In this document: positions 1-6,376 of the stretch, piece by piece | How the letters are laid out: every line of letters starts with the position of its first letter | How positions within the stretch are numbered: position 1 is the stretch's first letter | From: Deferribacteres bacterium | GTDB taxonomy: Bacteria > Nitrospirota > Thermodesulfovibrionia > UBA6902 | Length of the DNA stretch: 16,948 nt | Assembly (NCBI GenBank): GCA_030598625.1 | Contig: JAUVPO010000010.1 | Location: 1 to 16,948 of the forward strand | Reading direction: 5' to 3' | Notes under the pieces: model-generated | Database searches by the model: none | What the model saw: the letters and a program-made list of their open reading frames with translations, nothing else | What the model was told of the DNA's origin: nothing | Program-made: the position numbers and the translations under genes

Positions 1-221
1 GCTTCTGTTTCCTTTTTAATGTCCCCGACAGCCCCGACGTGATCAAAATGGGCATGCGTGCATATAATCGCCTTGATTTTCAGACCTTCATCTTTTATTA
101 AATCAAGAATCCTGTCAGGTTCGTCTCCGGGATCAACAACAATGGCCTCTTTCGTATTTTCATCCCCCACAATATAAGCGTTTGTCTCAAGGGGCCCTAC
201 CACCAGTCTTTTAATTATCAT
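1..221 (-). CDS. Metallo-beta-lactamase-fold hydrolase, partial (3' end outside window)
   Basis: Only the first 73 residues are visible, as the gene runs off the left edge. They show the N-terminal beta strands typical of glyoxalase II-like MBL proteins (MIIKRLVVGPLETNAYIVGD), an acidic strand end IVVDPGDE (residues 27-34), and the metal-binding motif THAHFDHVG, with HxHxDH at residues 56-61. Such proteins are usually zinc- or iron-dependent thioester or phosphoester hydrolases. The substrate cannot be told from this part, and hydroxyacylglutathione hydrolase-like is only the nearest label. The ATG start is supported by AAGGAG about 7 bases upstream. The gene lies downstream of murJ on the same strand with a 56-base gap, so the two may be co-transcribed. 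I see no functional link to peptidoglycan export. Confidence 0.85.
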   Translation of the reverse strand, partial: MIIKRLVVGPLETNAYIVGDENTKEAIVVDPGDEPDRILDLIKDEGLKIKAIICTHAHFDHVGAVGDIKKETE

Positions 222-247
222 ATCGTCTCTCCTTTATAAAAAAAGCG

Positions 248-280
248 TTCACGGTTCAAGGGTTCGGGGTTTCAGGTTCA
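248..280. repeat. Short degenerate tandem repeat of about 7 bases
   Basis: Between murJ and the MBL gene the plus strand reads as successive variants of TTCANGG: TTCACGG, TTCAAGG, GTTCGGG, then TTCAGG and TTCA. The tract runs into the murJ stop codon. A run of seven A follows on the other side (238-244). There is no inverted symmetry, so it is not a hairpin terminator. Similar GGTTCA-rich tracts occur between genes in many bacterial genomes; here it is probably slipped-strand sequence without a known role. Confidence 0.4.
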
Positions 281-1837
281 GCCTTTCCTTTTCCGCATGT
301 TTATAAGATACCTGAGTTCCTCACTTTTCATCAGATGCATTATTAATATATATATTCCGATACAGAGTGCGATTACACTTGCAAGGACACCCGCTTTTTC
401 AAAAATAACGGATTGATCATTCCACGCACACATCTTCAAAACAAAAAAACCCATGATACCCATTGCAGCGGAAGCGGTGAACGCCTTAATGAATGACCGG
501 ACAATATTCGAACCGTCCACACTCCCTAACCTCTTCCTGAGCAGGTAAAACAGAACGACAAAATTTACCGCGGACGCGATTGCATTTGCAAAGGCAAGAC
601 CCCCAGGCCTCAGAGGGCCCATAAGGAGAAAGCTGAAAATAATATTGGTCAACACTGAAAGAGCGGCGATCTTGACCGGTGTTTTTGTGTCCTGGAAAGA
701 ATAAAATGTAGACGCGACAATCCTGGTGCCGACAAAGGCCCAGAGTCCGGACGAATAGAACATCAGGGCATATGCTGTCTCCGTTGTTGCCAAGGCAGTA
801 AATTCCCCCCTCTGCAGGAGCACATGAATGATCGGTTCCGACAGGGCCATTAGCCCGGCCATGGCAGGGAGTGTTATAAAAAACAGCAGCCTCAAGGAAA
901 AAGAAAATGTGTCGCGCAATGTTTTATTATCTCCTTTTGCAGCATGTTCGGAAAGCGAGGGGAGGACGGCCGTAGCCATCGCCACTCCGAAGATGCCGAT
1001 AGGCAGGTGCACTAATCTCATTGCGTAATAAAGATATGTTGCAGAGCCTCCTGAAAGATAAGACACAAATATGGTGCTGATAAATATATTTATCTGGGCG
1101 ACCCCCATCCCCACCACGGCAGGCAGCAGCAGACGAAGTATCTTCTTTAATCCGGGGTGCGCAAAGGAAAACACCGGCCACACAATAAAACGTTTTCTCA
1201 TAAGGGCCGGTATCTGAATGGCAACCTGAAGCGCGCCGCCGACAGATACTGCCAGGCCTATTGCAACGAGCGGCACTTCAAATTTATGCGCAAAGAAAAG
1301 GGCTGATGTTATTATCGCAAGATTTAAAAAAATCGGCGCCAATGCCGGGATGAAAAACGATCTCAGAGAATTCAGCACCCCCTTTGCAAGGGCGGCTATG
1401 CTGATAAAAAAGAGAAAAGGGAACATTATCTTTGTAAGCTTGACTGTAAGGGAAAACTTATCGGGGCTCTTAATGAATCCGGGCGCAATTGCCGACACGA
1501 CATAAGGCGCGAATATTATACCGAGCAAACATATTACGGAAAGGGCACATATCATAAAGGCAAGCACCGCGGACGCAAGTTTTTTCGCGTCGTCCCTGCC
1601 CTCTTTTGTCAGGGTTTCCGTAAAAACAGGTATAAACGCCGCGGACATCGATCCTTCGGCAAAGAGTTCCCTGAACAGGTTCGGAATGCGGAAAGCAATA
1701 AAAAAGGCGTCCGTCTTGTCCGTAGCTCCAAATATCCTGGCCAGCAGGATGTCCCTTACAAAACCCAGTATACGGCTTCCGGTCGTAGCTATGGATATTT
1801 GACCCGCTGCTTTTGTAACATTACGCTTTTCGTCCAT
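278..1837 (-). CDS. murJ: Lipid II flippase MurJ (MviN family)
   Basis: The 519-residue product has the usual length of MurJ, a polytopic inner-membrane protein of the MOP superfamily with about 14 membrane helices. It moves undecaprenyl-linked lipid II to the periplasmic face for peptidoglycan assembly. The N-terminus carries the family hallmark (SRILGFVRDILLARIFG, then TDAFFIAFRIPNLFRELFAEGSMSAAFIPVF, about residues 20-72). Hydrophobic segments follow to the end, which closes on a basic tail MRKRKG. The ATG start has only a modest, distant AGGA upstream. It is divergent from rpsT across 124 bases and precedes the MBL gene on the same strand. Ends in TGA, so UGA is a normal stop in this genome. 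Nothing appears truncated. Confidence 0.95.
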   Translation of the reverse strand: MDEKRNVTKAAGQISIATTGSRILGFVRDILLARIFGATDKTDAFFIAFRIPNLFRELFAEGSMSAAFIPVFTETLTKEGRDDAKKLASAVLAFMICALSVICLLGIIFAPYVVSAIAPGFIKSPDKFSLTVKLTKIMFPFLFFISIAALAKGVLNSLRSFFIPALAPIFLNLAIITSALFFAHKFEVPLVAIGLAVSVGGALQVAIQIPALMRKRFIVWPVFSFAHPGLKKILRLLLPAVVGMGVAQINIFISTIFVSYLSGGSATYLYYAMRLVHLPIGIFGVAMATAVLPSLSEHAAKGDNKTLRDTFSFSLRLLFFITLPAMAGLMALSEPIIHVLLQRGEFTALATTETAYALMFYSSGLWAFVGTRIVASTFYSFQDTKTPVKIAALSVLTNIIFSFLLMGPLRPGGLAFANAIASAVNFVVLFYLLRKRLGSVDGSNIVRSFIKAFTASAAMGIMGFFVLKMCAWNDQSVIFEKAGVLASVIALCIGIYILIMHLMKSEELRYLINMRKRKG

Positions 1838-1877
1838 AAAACTTGACTTTCCTGCTGCTTAAATGTTAAAAAATACT

Positions 1878-1906
1878 TTGATTTCCTGTTGGTAATATTG
1901 GATATT
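1878..1906 (+). promoter_or_regulatory. Candidate sigma-70 promoter of rpsT
   Basis: TTGATT (1878-1883), a 17-base spacer and GATATT (1901-1906) lie in the murJ-rpsT divergent region. Each hexamer matches the consensus at four of six positions and the spacing is ideal. It would give a 5' leader of about 50 bases before the TTG start. It is a weak match in AT-rich DNA, so this is only a candidate. I found no convincing promoter for murJ on the other strand. Confidence 0.3.
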
Positions 1907-1949
1907 TCAATAGTCATTCAGTCGTCGTTAATTGTAAATTTAAATTCAC

Positions 1950-1955
1950 GGAGGT
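1950..1955 (+). promoter_or_regulatory. Shine-Dalgarno that fixes the TTG start of rpsT
   Basis: GGAGGT ends six bases before TTG at 1962. No in-frame ATG lies near, and the protein from the TTG begins as S20 proteins do, so this site decides the start. Confidence 0.8.
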
Positions 1956-1961
1956 AGAACA

Positions 1962-2258
1962 TTGCCGGAACAAGCTGCTCTGAAAAAAAACAGGTCCGCC
2001 ATGAAGAGAGCAAGGCAGGCCGAAGTGAGAGGACTCAGGAACAAGTCCATTAAAACCGAGTTGAAGACCTTGACAAAATCAGTTGAAAACGAGGTCGCGA
2101 ATAAAAATGGCGAAGGTGTTAAGGCCGCTTTCAAAAAGGCCATTTCCGCCATTGACAAGGCGGCCAAAAAGGGAATAATCCATAAGAATACTGCCTCCAG
2201 ACGGGTGTCCCGGCTTACCAGGCTTGTCAATTCAATGTCCCCTTCTGAAGCAGCTTAA
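1962..2258 (+). CDS. rpsT: 30S ribosomal protein S20
   Basis: 98 residues, lysine- and alanine-rich and helical, typical of bS20, which binds 16S rRNA in the body of the small subunit. Family features are the N-terminal KKNRSAMKRARQAEVRGLRNKSIKTELKT and the C-terminal GIIHKNTASRRVSRLTRLVN. The start codon is TTG with a strong GGAGGT. E. coli rpsT also starts with UUG, and there the weak start is tied to autoregulation by S20; similar control here is only inferred. The last 32 bases overlap the 3' end of holA, which is convergent. The slightly long C-terminus (MSPSEAA) lies in that overlap. Confidence 0.96.
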   Translation: MPEQAALKKNRSAMKRARQAEVRGLRNKSIKTELKTLTKSVENEVANKNGEGVKAAFKKAISAIDKAAKKGIIHKNTASRRVSRLTRLVNSMSPSEAA

Positions 2259-3063
2259 TCAGCAGCACCTCAACCACAAGTTCGCTTCTACCTGATGTCT
2301 TTACTCCCAGGTCCGCTTCATGCAGGCTCTTGAAAATACGGTAAAAATCATCCCCGCAAAAAGACGGCAAATGCTTCACAAGAGACCTGTACGTCTTTTC
2401 TCTCATCTTTGCAGGCCGTTTGCCTTTATTCTCCCATAGGGAATAAAACTGCTTGTAATGCCAGTTCAGGGTCCCGATAATAACAGGGGCCTCTGCAACG
2501 TTTCCGGCCAACATTGTCTTTAAAATCCTGAAGGCCCTTGTCCTCTGCCCGGCTATAATTGAATCAATAAGCTCAAAGGGAGTATACTTTCTCATCATGC
2601 TGGTTGAAGAAATAATATCTTTTCCTGTAATTGTTCCGCTTCCTGAAATTGCAAGCTTTTCTATTTCCATCATCAGAAGCCCCGGTTCATGTCCCACAAA
2701 CTCAATTAAACAATCAGTTGCATCATCAGTCAACTTCAGTCCCTTTCCCGCTGCGGCATGTTTCAACCATGCAGGAATATCACTTTCTCTGATATTCAGG
2801 GGATAAACTTTCCAGTTGAATTTAAACGTCGCCTTCGGCTTTTTTTGAGAAAGGACCACCATGCAGGTAGTCTCAGAAGGCTCATTTAAATAACGCGTTA
2901 AAGCCTTGACGGCTGAAGCGGGAAACTGGTGGAAACCTTTAAGCACAACAAGGCGCCTCTGCGCCATAAAGGGAAGCGTCAATGCAGCATCTAAAATTTC
3001 CTGTGGACCTGAAGATGGGTAGAAGACGTCATAATTAAAGTCCACCGGTCCTGAGGCGGCCAC
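2227..3063 (-). CDS. holA: DNA polymerase III delta subunit (open part of the frame; N-terminus cut off by TGA)
   Basis: HolA is the clamp-loader subunit that opens the beta sliding clamp. The 278 residues that can be read without interruption from a GTG cover most of it: DFNYDVF near the start, the LPFMAQRRLVVLKGFHQFPASAVKALTRYLNEP strand-helix block, EPGLLMMEIEKLAI, the RKYTPFELIDSII segment and a C-terminal helical collar ending KLLQKGTLN. The usual family length is about 320-345, and this copy lacks the first strand and helix. Those are encoded directly upstream in the same frame but behind a TGA (see 3064-3180). The GTG has no good Shine-Dalgarno, so it is probably not the natural start. 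The order leuS-lptE-holA matches E. coli and strongly supports the assignment. Its 3' end overlaps rpsT by 32 bases. Confidence 0.9.
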   Translation of the reverse strand: MAASGPVDFNYDVFYPSSGPQEILDAALTLPFMAQRRLVVLKGFHQFPASAVKALTRYLNEPSETTCMVVLSQKKPKATFKFNWKVYPLNIRESDIPAWLKHAAAGKGLKLTDDATDCLIEFVGHEPGLLMMEIEKLAISGSGTITGKDIISSTSMMRKYTPFELIDSIIAGQRTRAFRILKTMLAGNVAEAPVIIGTLNWHYKQFYSLWENKGKRPAKMREKTYRSLVKHLPSFCGDDFYRIFKSLHEADLGVKTSGRSELVVEVLLIKLLQKGTLN

Positions 3064-3180
3064 AATCTCAATAAACCTTGAAAGGGCGTCATCCAGGAAA
3101 CAGTTCTCCTCGCTCCAGAGGTAATAAAGAGGACCCGGTCAACCGCTTTTAAATTCCCTGGCAAGCAATTTATTTGGCAT
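3064..3180 (-). pseudogene. holA: Native N-terminal part of holA, interrupted by an in-frame TGA
   Basis: Reading upstream of the GTG at 3063 in the same frame gives PGPLYYLWSEENCFLDDALS followed by RFIEIV. This is the expected first strand and helix of a delta subunit (pattern G-x-P-x-P-x-Y-x-L plus E-E). A TGA (3141-3139) precedes it. Before that the frame is again open back to ATG at 3180-3178: MPNKLLAREFKSG. The ATG sits inside the last codons of lptE, giving an 11-base overlap typical of coupled genes. With the TGA read as an amino acid the protein would be 317 residues, a normal HolA length. One base change (for example TTA to TGA, or GGA to TGA) explains the break. The base after TGA is C, the leakiest context known in E. 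coli. Selenocysteine is unlikely, since this position has no reason to carry it and I see no clear SECIS hairpin. Confidence 0.75.
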
Positions 3181-3697
3181 ATCTTATGATAATCTGTCCC
3201 ACTATTTCCTTCGCAATCTCTCTGCCCGCCTTATTCATCGCCCTCTCTTTATAAGCAACAATTTCGCTGACGGTTCCCGATGACTGGAAAGTAATCTTTA
3301 AGGGAGACTGCATTGCCTTGAATTCAGTGACTCTTCCCTCATCCGTAATTTTAATATCAACGAGCATTATTAATTCCTGTTCCCTGACTGTTTCATCTAC
3401 CACTCCGATGGCCCCTAACAAAAAAGTAGTCACTGTCGCTTCAAGTTCAACGTCACCACCTGACTTCCTGACCTCGATCCCCTGACTAATAAATTCATTT
3501 GACAGGGCGTTATGCAGTATTTCTTCAAGCCGTGGTTCATAAGTTTCATTCTGAACATGCCTGATAGTTACGGAATCAAAAGGAAGAAACTTCGAACCTA
3601 TAATCCTGTAACCGCAGGCAGACAGAAACATCGCGGGGATTATAATAAATAATGACAAATAAAGAATGCCTTGAATGTTTGATTTCAGATACGTCAC
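3170..3697 (-). CDS. lptE: LPS-assembly lipoprotein LptE
   Basis: 175 residues. The N-terminus is a lipoprotein signal: a hydrophobic stretch ILYLSLFIIIPAMF then lipobox LSAC with the acylated cysteine at residue 28, followed by GYRI as in LptE/RlpB proteins. The body has the family pattern: FDSVTIRHVQNETYEPRLEEILHNALSNEF, a strand with VELEATVTTF, and a C-terminal helix. LptE plugs the LptD barrel in the outer membrane and helps place LPS on the cell surface. The start is GTG with AGGA eight bases upstream. It lies 38 bases after leuS and overlaps the natural start of holA, so all three are probably co-transcribed. Sequence identity in this family is low, so the call rests on lipobox, length and position. 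Confidence 0.85.
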   Translation of the reverse strand: MTYLKSNIQGILYLSLFIIIPAMFLSACGYRIIGSKFLPFDSVTIRHVQNETYEPRLEEILHNALSNEFISQGIEVRKSGGDVELEATVTTFLLGAIGVVDETVREQELIMLVDIKITDEGRVTEFKAMQSPLKITFQSSGTVSEIVAYKERAMNKAGREIAKEIVGQIIIRYAK

Positions 3698-3735
3698 TGT
3701 TTATATCCTGAATTTTTAATTGTTATATCCAACTG

Positions 3736-6207
3736 TCAAACTACAATATTCACAAGCCTGCTCTTAACAATTATTACCTTTTTCAGCGGCTTGTCCTTTA
3801 TATGCTCCTGAATCCTGGGTCCGGCAAAGGCCTTTTCCCTGATGGCCTCATTATCAAGCCCGGCAGGTATCATGACTTTGTCCCTGACTTTACCGTTTAC
3901 CTGAATCACAAGCTCTATTTCCTCTTCCCTGGCCGCATCTTCATCCCACACAGGCCATGTCTCATTAAGTATACTTTTAGCTTCGCCGATTTCCTTCCAT
4001 AGTTCCTCGGCAATATGGGGAGCAAAAGGAGAAATAAGCAGGACCATCCGCCTGATGCCGAATCTCATAACTTCCCTGTCGCCATTACTTAACGGATTAA
4101 ATGACACCGTTTCATTCATAAGCTCCATTAGCGCGGCAATAGCAGTATTGAAATGATAATCACGCTCAATGCTGCCTGTAACTTTCTTTATCGTTTGATG
4201 CGTCTTACGCATCAGCCGTGACGCGCTGACTGAAAGCTGTGACGAATATTTTGACCCTTTATCACCCTCTGCGCATAATATATCAAGATTTTTGCAAACA
4301 ACCGCCCATAAACGGTTTAAAAACCGTGAAGCCCCTTCCACTCCCTGGTCGGACCAGTCCAGGTCTCTCTCCGGAGGAGCGGCAAACATACAGAACACTC
4401 TCACTGTATCAGCGCCGTATTTATTAATCAGGGAATCAGGGTCGACAACATTGCCTTTTGATTTGGACATCTTGGCCCCGTCTTTTATGACCATTCCCTG
4501 AGTAAGAAGATTATCGAAAGGTTCGCTGGTCCTGATAAGTCCGATATCTCTTATGACCTTCGTAAAAAACCGTGAATAAAGAAGATGCAAAACAGCATGT
4601 TCAACCCCCCCTATATACTGGTCAACAGGCATCCAGTAAGAGACGGCTTCCGGGTCAAGCGGTTTATCGCCGGTCTTCGGCGAACAATATCTCAAGAAGT
4701 ACCATGAAGAATCCACGAATGTGTCCATTGTGTCCGTTTCCCTCTTTGCATCTCCGCCGCACTCAGGACATTTTGCCGCAATAAAATCACTAACTTCAGA
4801 TAAAGGAGATACACCTTTGCCGGCAAGCAAAACATCTTGAGGAAGAACAACAGGAAGTTCATCTTCAGGTACCGGAACTGTCCCGCAGGACGGACAATAA
4901 ATTATTGGAATCGGGGTCCCCCAGTATCTCTGTCTCGATACCCCCCAGTCCCGGAGCTTGTAATTTACGACCTTTTTCCCGATCCCTTTTTCTTCAAGAT
5001 AATCGGCAATTTTCCCCTTCGCCTCTTTTGACGGCAGATTTGAAAACTGCTCGGAGTCGACTAAAACTCCTTCATCTTCAAAGGCCTCCATTAGTTCGTC
5101 AGTTTGTTCTTCAGCGCTTTTGCGCTTCCACTCTCCCGCACGTTTTGCAGGTATAATTACTTCCTTAACAGGCAAGCCATATTTTTTTGCAAATTCAAAA
5201 TCCCTCTGGTCATGGGCGGGAACAGCCATTATAGCCCCCGTACCGTATTCCATAAGGACAAAATTGGCGACATAAATCGGGATTTTTCCTTCTGTCATCG
5301 GGTTTACAGCGTAACAGCCGGTAAAAACCCCCTCTTTTTCCTCAGGATCATCCGAAAGAGATTCAACTTCCTTCAATATTTTTTCGTCTTTAACCAACTC
5401 GGTAACAAGTGGATGTTTTTTCGCTATACTCATGAATGTCGCTCCGTACAGCGTATCCTGTCTTGTCGTAAAAATCCGCATAACTTTGTCACAACCGGCA
5501 ATCCTGAAGTCAACCTCCACCCCTTCACTGCGCCCGATCCAGTTCCTTTGCATTGTGACGACCTTTTCCGGCCACCCGTGCAATTTGTCGGAATCTTCCA
5601 GAAGTTCTTCCGCGTAATCGGTAATCCTGAAAAACCACTGTTCAAGTTCTTTTTGAACAACAATGGTATCGCATCGCCAGCACCCCCCGTCTATTACCTG
5701 CTCGTTGGCAAGGACGGTCTCGCATGATGGACACCAGTTGACCGAAGACGCCTTTTTATATACCAGGCCGCGTTCATACATTTTAAGAAAAAACCACTGG
5801 TCCCACTTATAGTATTCAGGATCGCAGGTTGTTAATTCTCTCCCCCAGTCATAACCTAACCCCGTCTTCTTCAGCTGTTTCTTCATATAATCAATATTGT
5901 CATATGTCCACCTGGAAGGGTGCAGCCCGTGCTTTATCGCCGCATTCTCGGCAGGCATACCGAACGCGTCCCAGCCCATCGGATGCAATACATTAAAACC
6001 CCGCATCTTTTTATATCTTGCAATTACATCTCCTATAACATAGTTCCTCACATGGCCCATGTGAATTCTACCCGAAGGATACGGAAACATCTCAAGGCAA
6101 TAAAACTTGGGCAGTCCGCTGTCTTCCCGGACAGAAAACAGCTTTTGTTCATCCCAGTATTCCTGCCACTTTTTCTCTATTTTTTCAGCATGGTATCTTG
6201 CTTCCAA
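3736..6207 (-). CDS. leuS: Leucyl-tRNA synthetase
   Basis: 823 residues, a normal length for a bacterial class I LeuRS, which charges tRNA-Leu. HMGH is at residues 49-52 and KMSKS at 579-583. The CP1 editing domain is present, with TTRQDTLYGATF at 247-258 (most relatives have TTRPDT) and AVPAHDQRDFEFA at about 328-340. Two cysteine pairs occur in each of two regions (CPSC/CWRC near 159-179; CPSC/CPEC near 438-483) and may bind zinc. The tRNA-binding anticodon domain and the C-terminal domain ending VNGKVRDKVMIPAG... are intact. The start is TTG with GGAGG six bases upstream (6218-6214). It heads the leuS-lptE-holA operon and is divergent from bamA. Confidence 0.97.
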   Translation of the reverse strand: MEARYHAEKIEKKWQEYWDEQKLFSVREDSGLPKFYCLEMFPYPSGRIHMGHVRNYVIGDVIARYKKMRGFNVLHPMGWDAFGMPAENAAIKHGLHPSRWTYDNIDYMKKQLKKTGLGYDWGRELTTCDPEYYKWDQWFFLKMYERGLVYKKASSVNWCPSCETVLANEQVIDGGCWRCDTIVVQKELEQWFFRITDYAEELLEDSDKLHGWPEKVVTMQRNWIGRSEGVEVDFRIAGCDKVMRIFTTRQDTLYGATFMSIAKKHPLVTELVKDEKILKEVESLSDDPEEKEGVFTGCYAVNPMTEGKIPIYVANFVLMEYGTGAIMAVPAHDQRDFEFAKKYGLPVKEVIIPAKRAGEWKRKSAEEQTDELMEAFEDEGVLVDSEQFSNLPSKEAKGKIADYLEEKGIGKKVVNYKLRDWGVSRQRYWGTPIPIIYCPSCGTVPVPEDELPVVLPQDVLLAGKGVSPLSEVSDFIAAKCPECGGDAKRETDTMDTFVDSSWYFLRYCSPKTGDKPLDPEAVSYWMPVDQYIGGVEHAVLHLLYSRFFTKVIRDIGLIRTSEPFDNLLTQGMVIKDGAKMSKSKGNVVDPDSLINKYGADTVRVFCMFAAPPERDLDWSDQGVEGASRFLNRLWAVVCKNLDILCAEGDKGSKYSSQLSVSASRLMRKTHQTIKKVTGSIERDYHFNTAIAALMELMNETVSFNPLSNGDREVMRFGIRRMVLLISPFAPHIAEELWKEIGEAKSILNETWPVWDEDAAREEEIELVIQVNGKVRDKVMIPAGLDNEAIREKAFAGPRIQEHIKDKPLKKVIIVKSRLVNIVV

Positions 6208-6260
6208 GTAACGCCTCCGGTCCGTACGATGATTCTCAATCCTGTTTTCTTAAACGCTGT

Positions 6261-6269
6261 ATTCTACCA
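6261..6269 (-). promoter_or_regulatory. Extended -10 promoter for leuS-lptE-holA
   Basis: On the minus strand TGG-TAGAAT forms a TG-N-hexamer extended -10 element; the hexamer matches TATAAT at five of six positions. No good -35 is found at normal spacing, which is common for extended -10 promoters. It would start the transcript about 45 bases before the leuS TTG. Confidence 0.45.
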
Positions 6270-6314
6270 TAATTATCAAAGCAAATTTACCAAAACCCCT
6301 CACCTTATTAACTG

Positions 6315-6345
6315 TTGGATTTCAAACTTAATTTAGTGCTATACT
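6315..6345 (+). promoter_or_regulatory. Extended -10 promoter for the bamA-lpx operon
   Basis: TATACT (6340-6345) is preceded by TG at 6337-6338, giving TG-C-TATACT, an extended -10 element with a five-of-six hexamer. A TTGGAT (6315-6320) lies 19 bases upstream, slightly far for a -35. The predicted start of transcription is about 25 bases before the bamA TTG. This is the only convincing promoter I see for the eight-gene operon. Confidence 0.5.
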
Positions 6346-6364
6346 ACCACTTGATTTTTCCCAC

Positions 6365-6370
6365 AAGGAG
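6365..6370 (+). promoter_or_regulatory. Shine-Dalgarno that fixes the TTG start of bamA
   Basis: AAGGAG ends six bases before TTG at 6377. The first in-frame ATG, 20 codons on at 6437, has only an A-rich run before it, so the TTG is favoured. Confidence 0.7.
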
Positions 6371-6376
6371 ACTGAT

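Noticed and set aside
3139..3141. TGA in holA as selenocysteine or tryptophan by a changed code
   Set aside because: TGA ends several intact genes in this window, and no convincing SECIS hairpin follows; TCCTC/GAGGA pairing downstream is short with a large loop.
5104..5727. 207-codon open frame on the plus strand
   Set aside because: Antisense shadow of leuS over its conserved CP1 and catalytic parts; translation has no family features.
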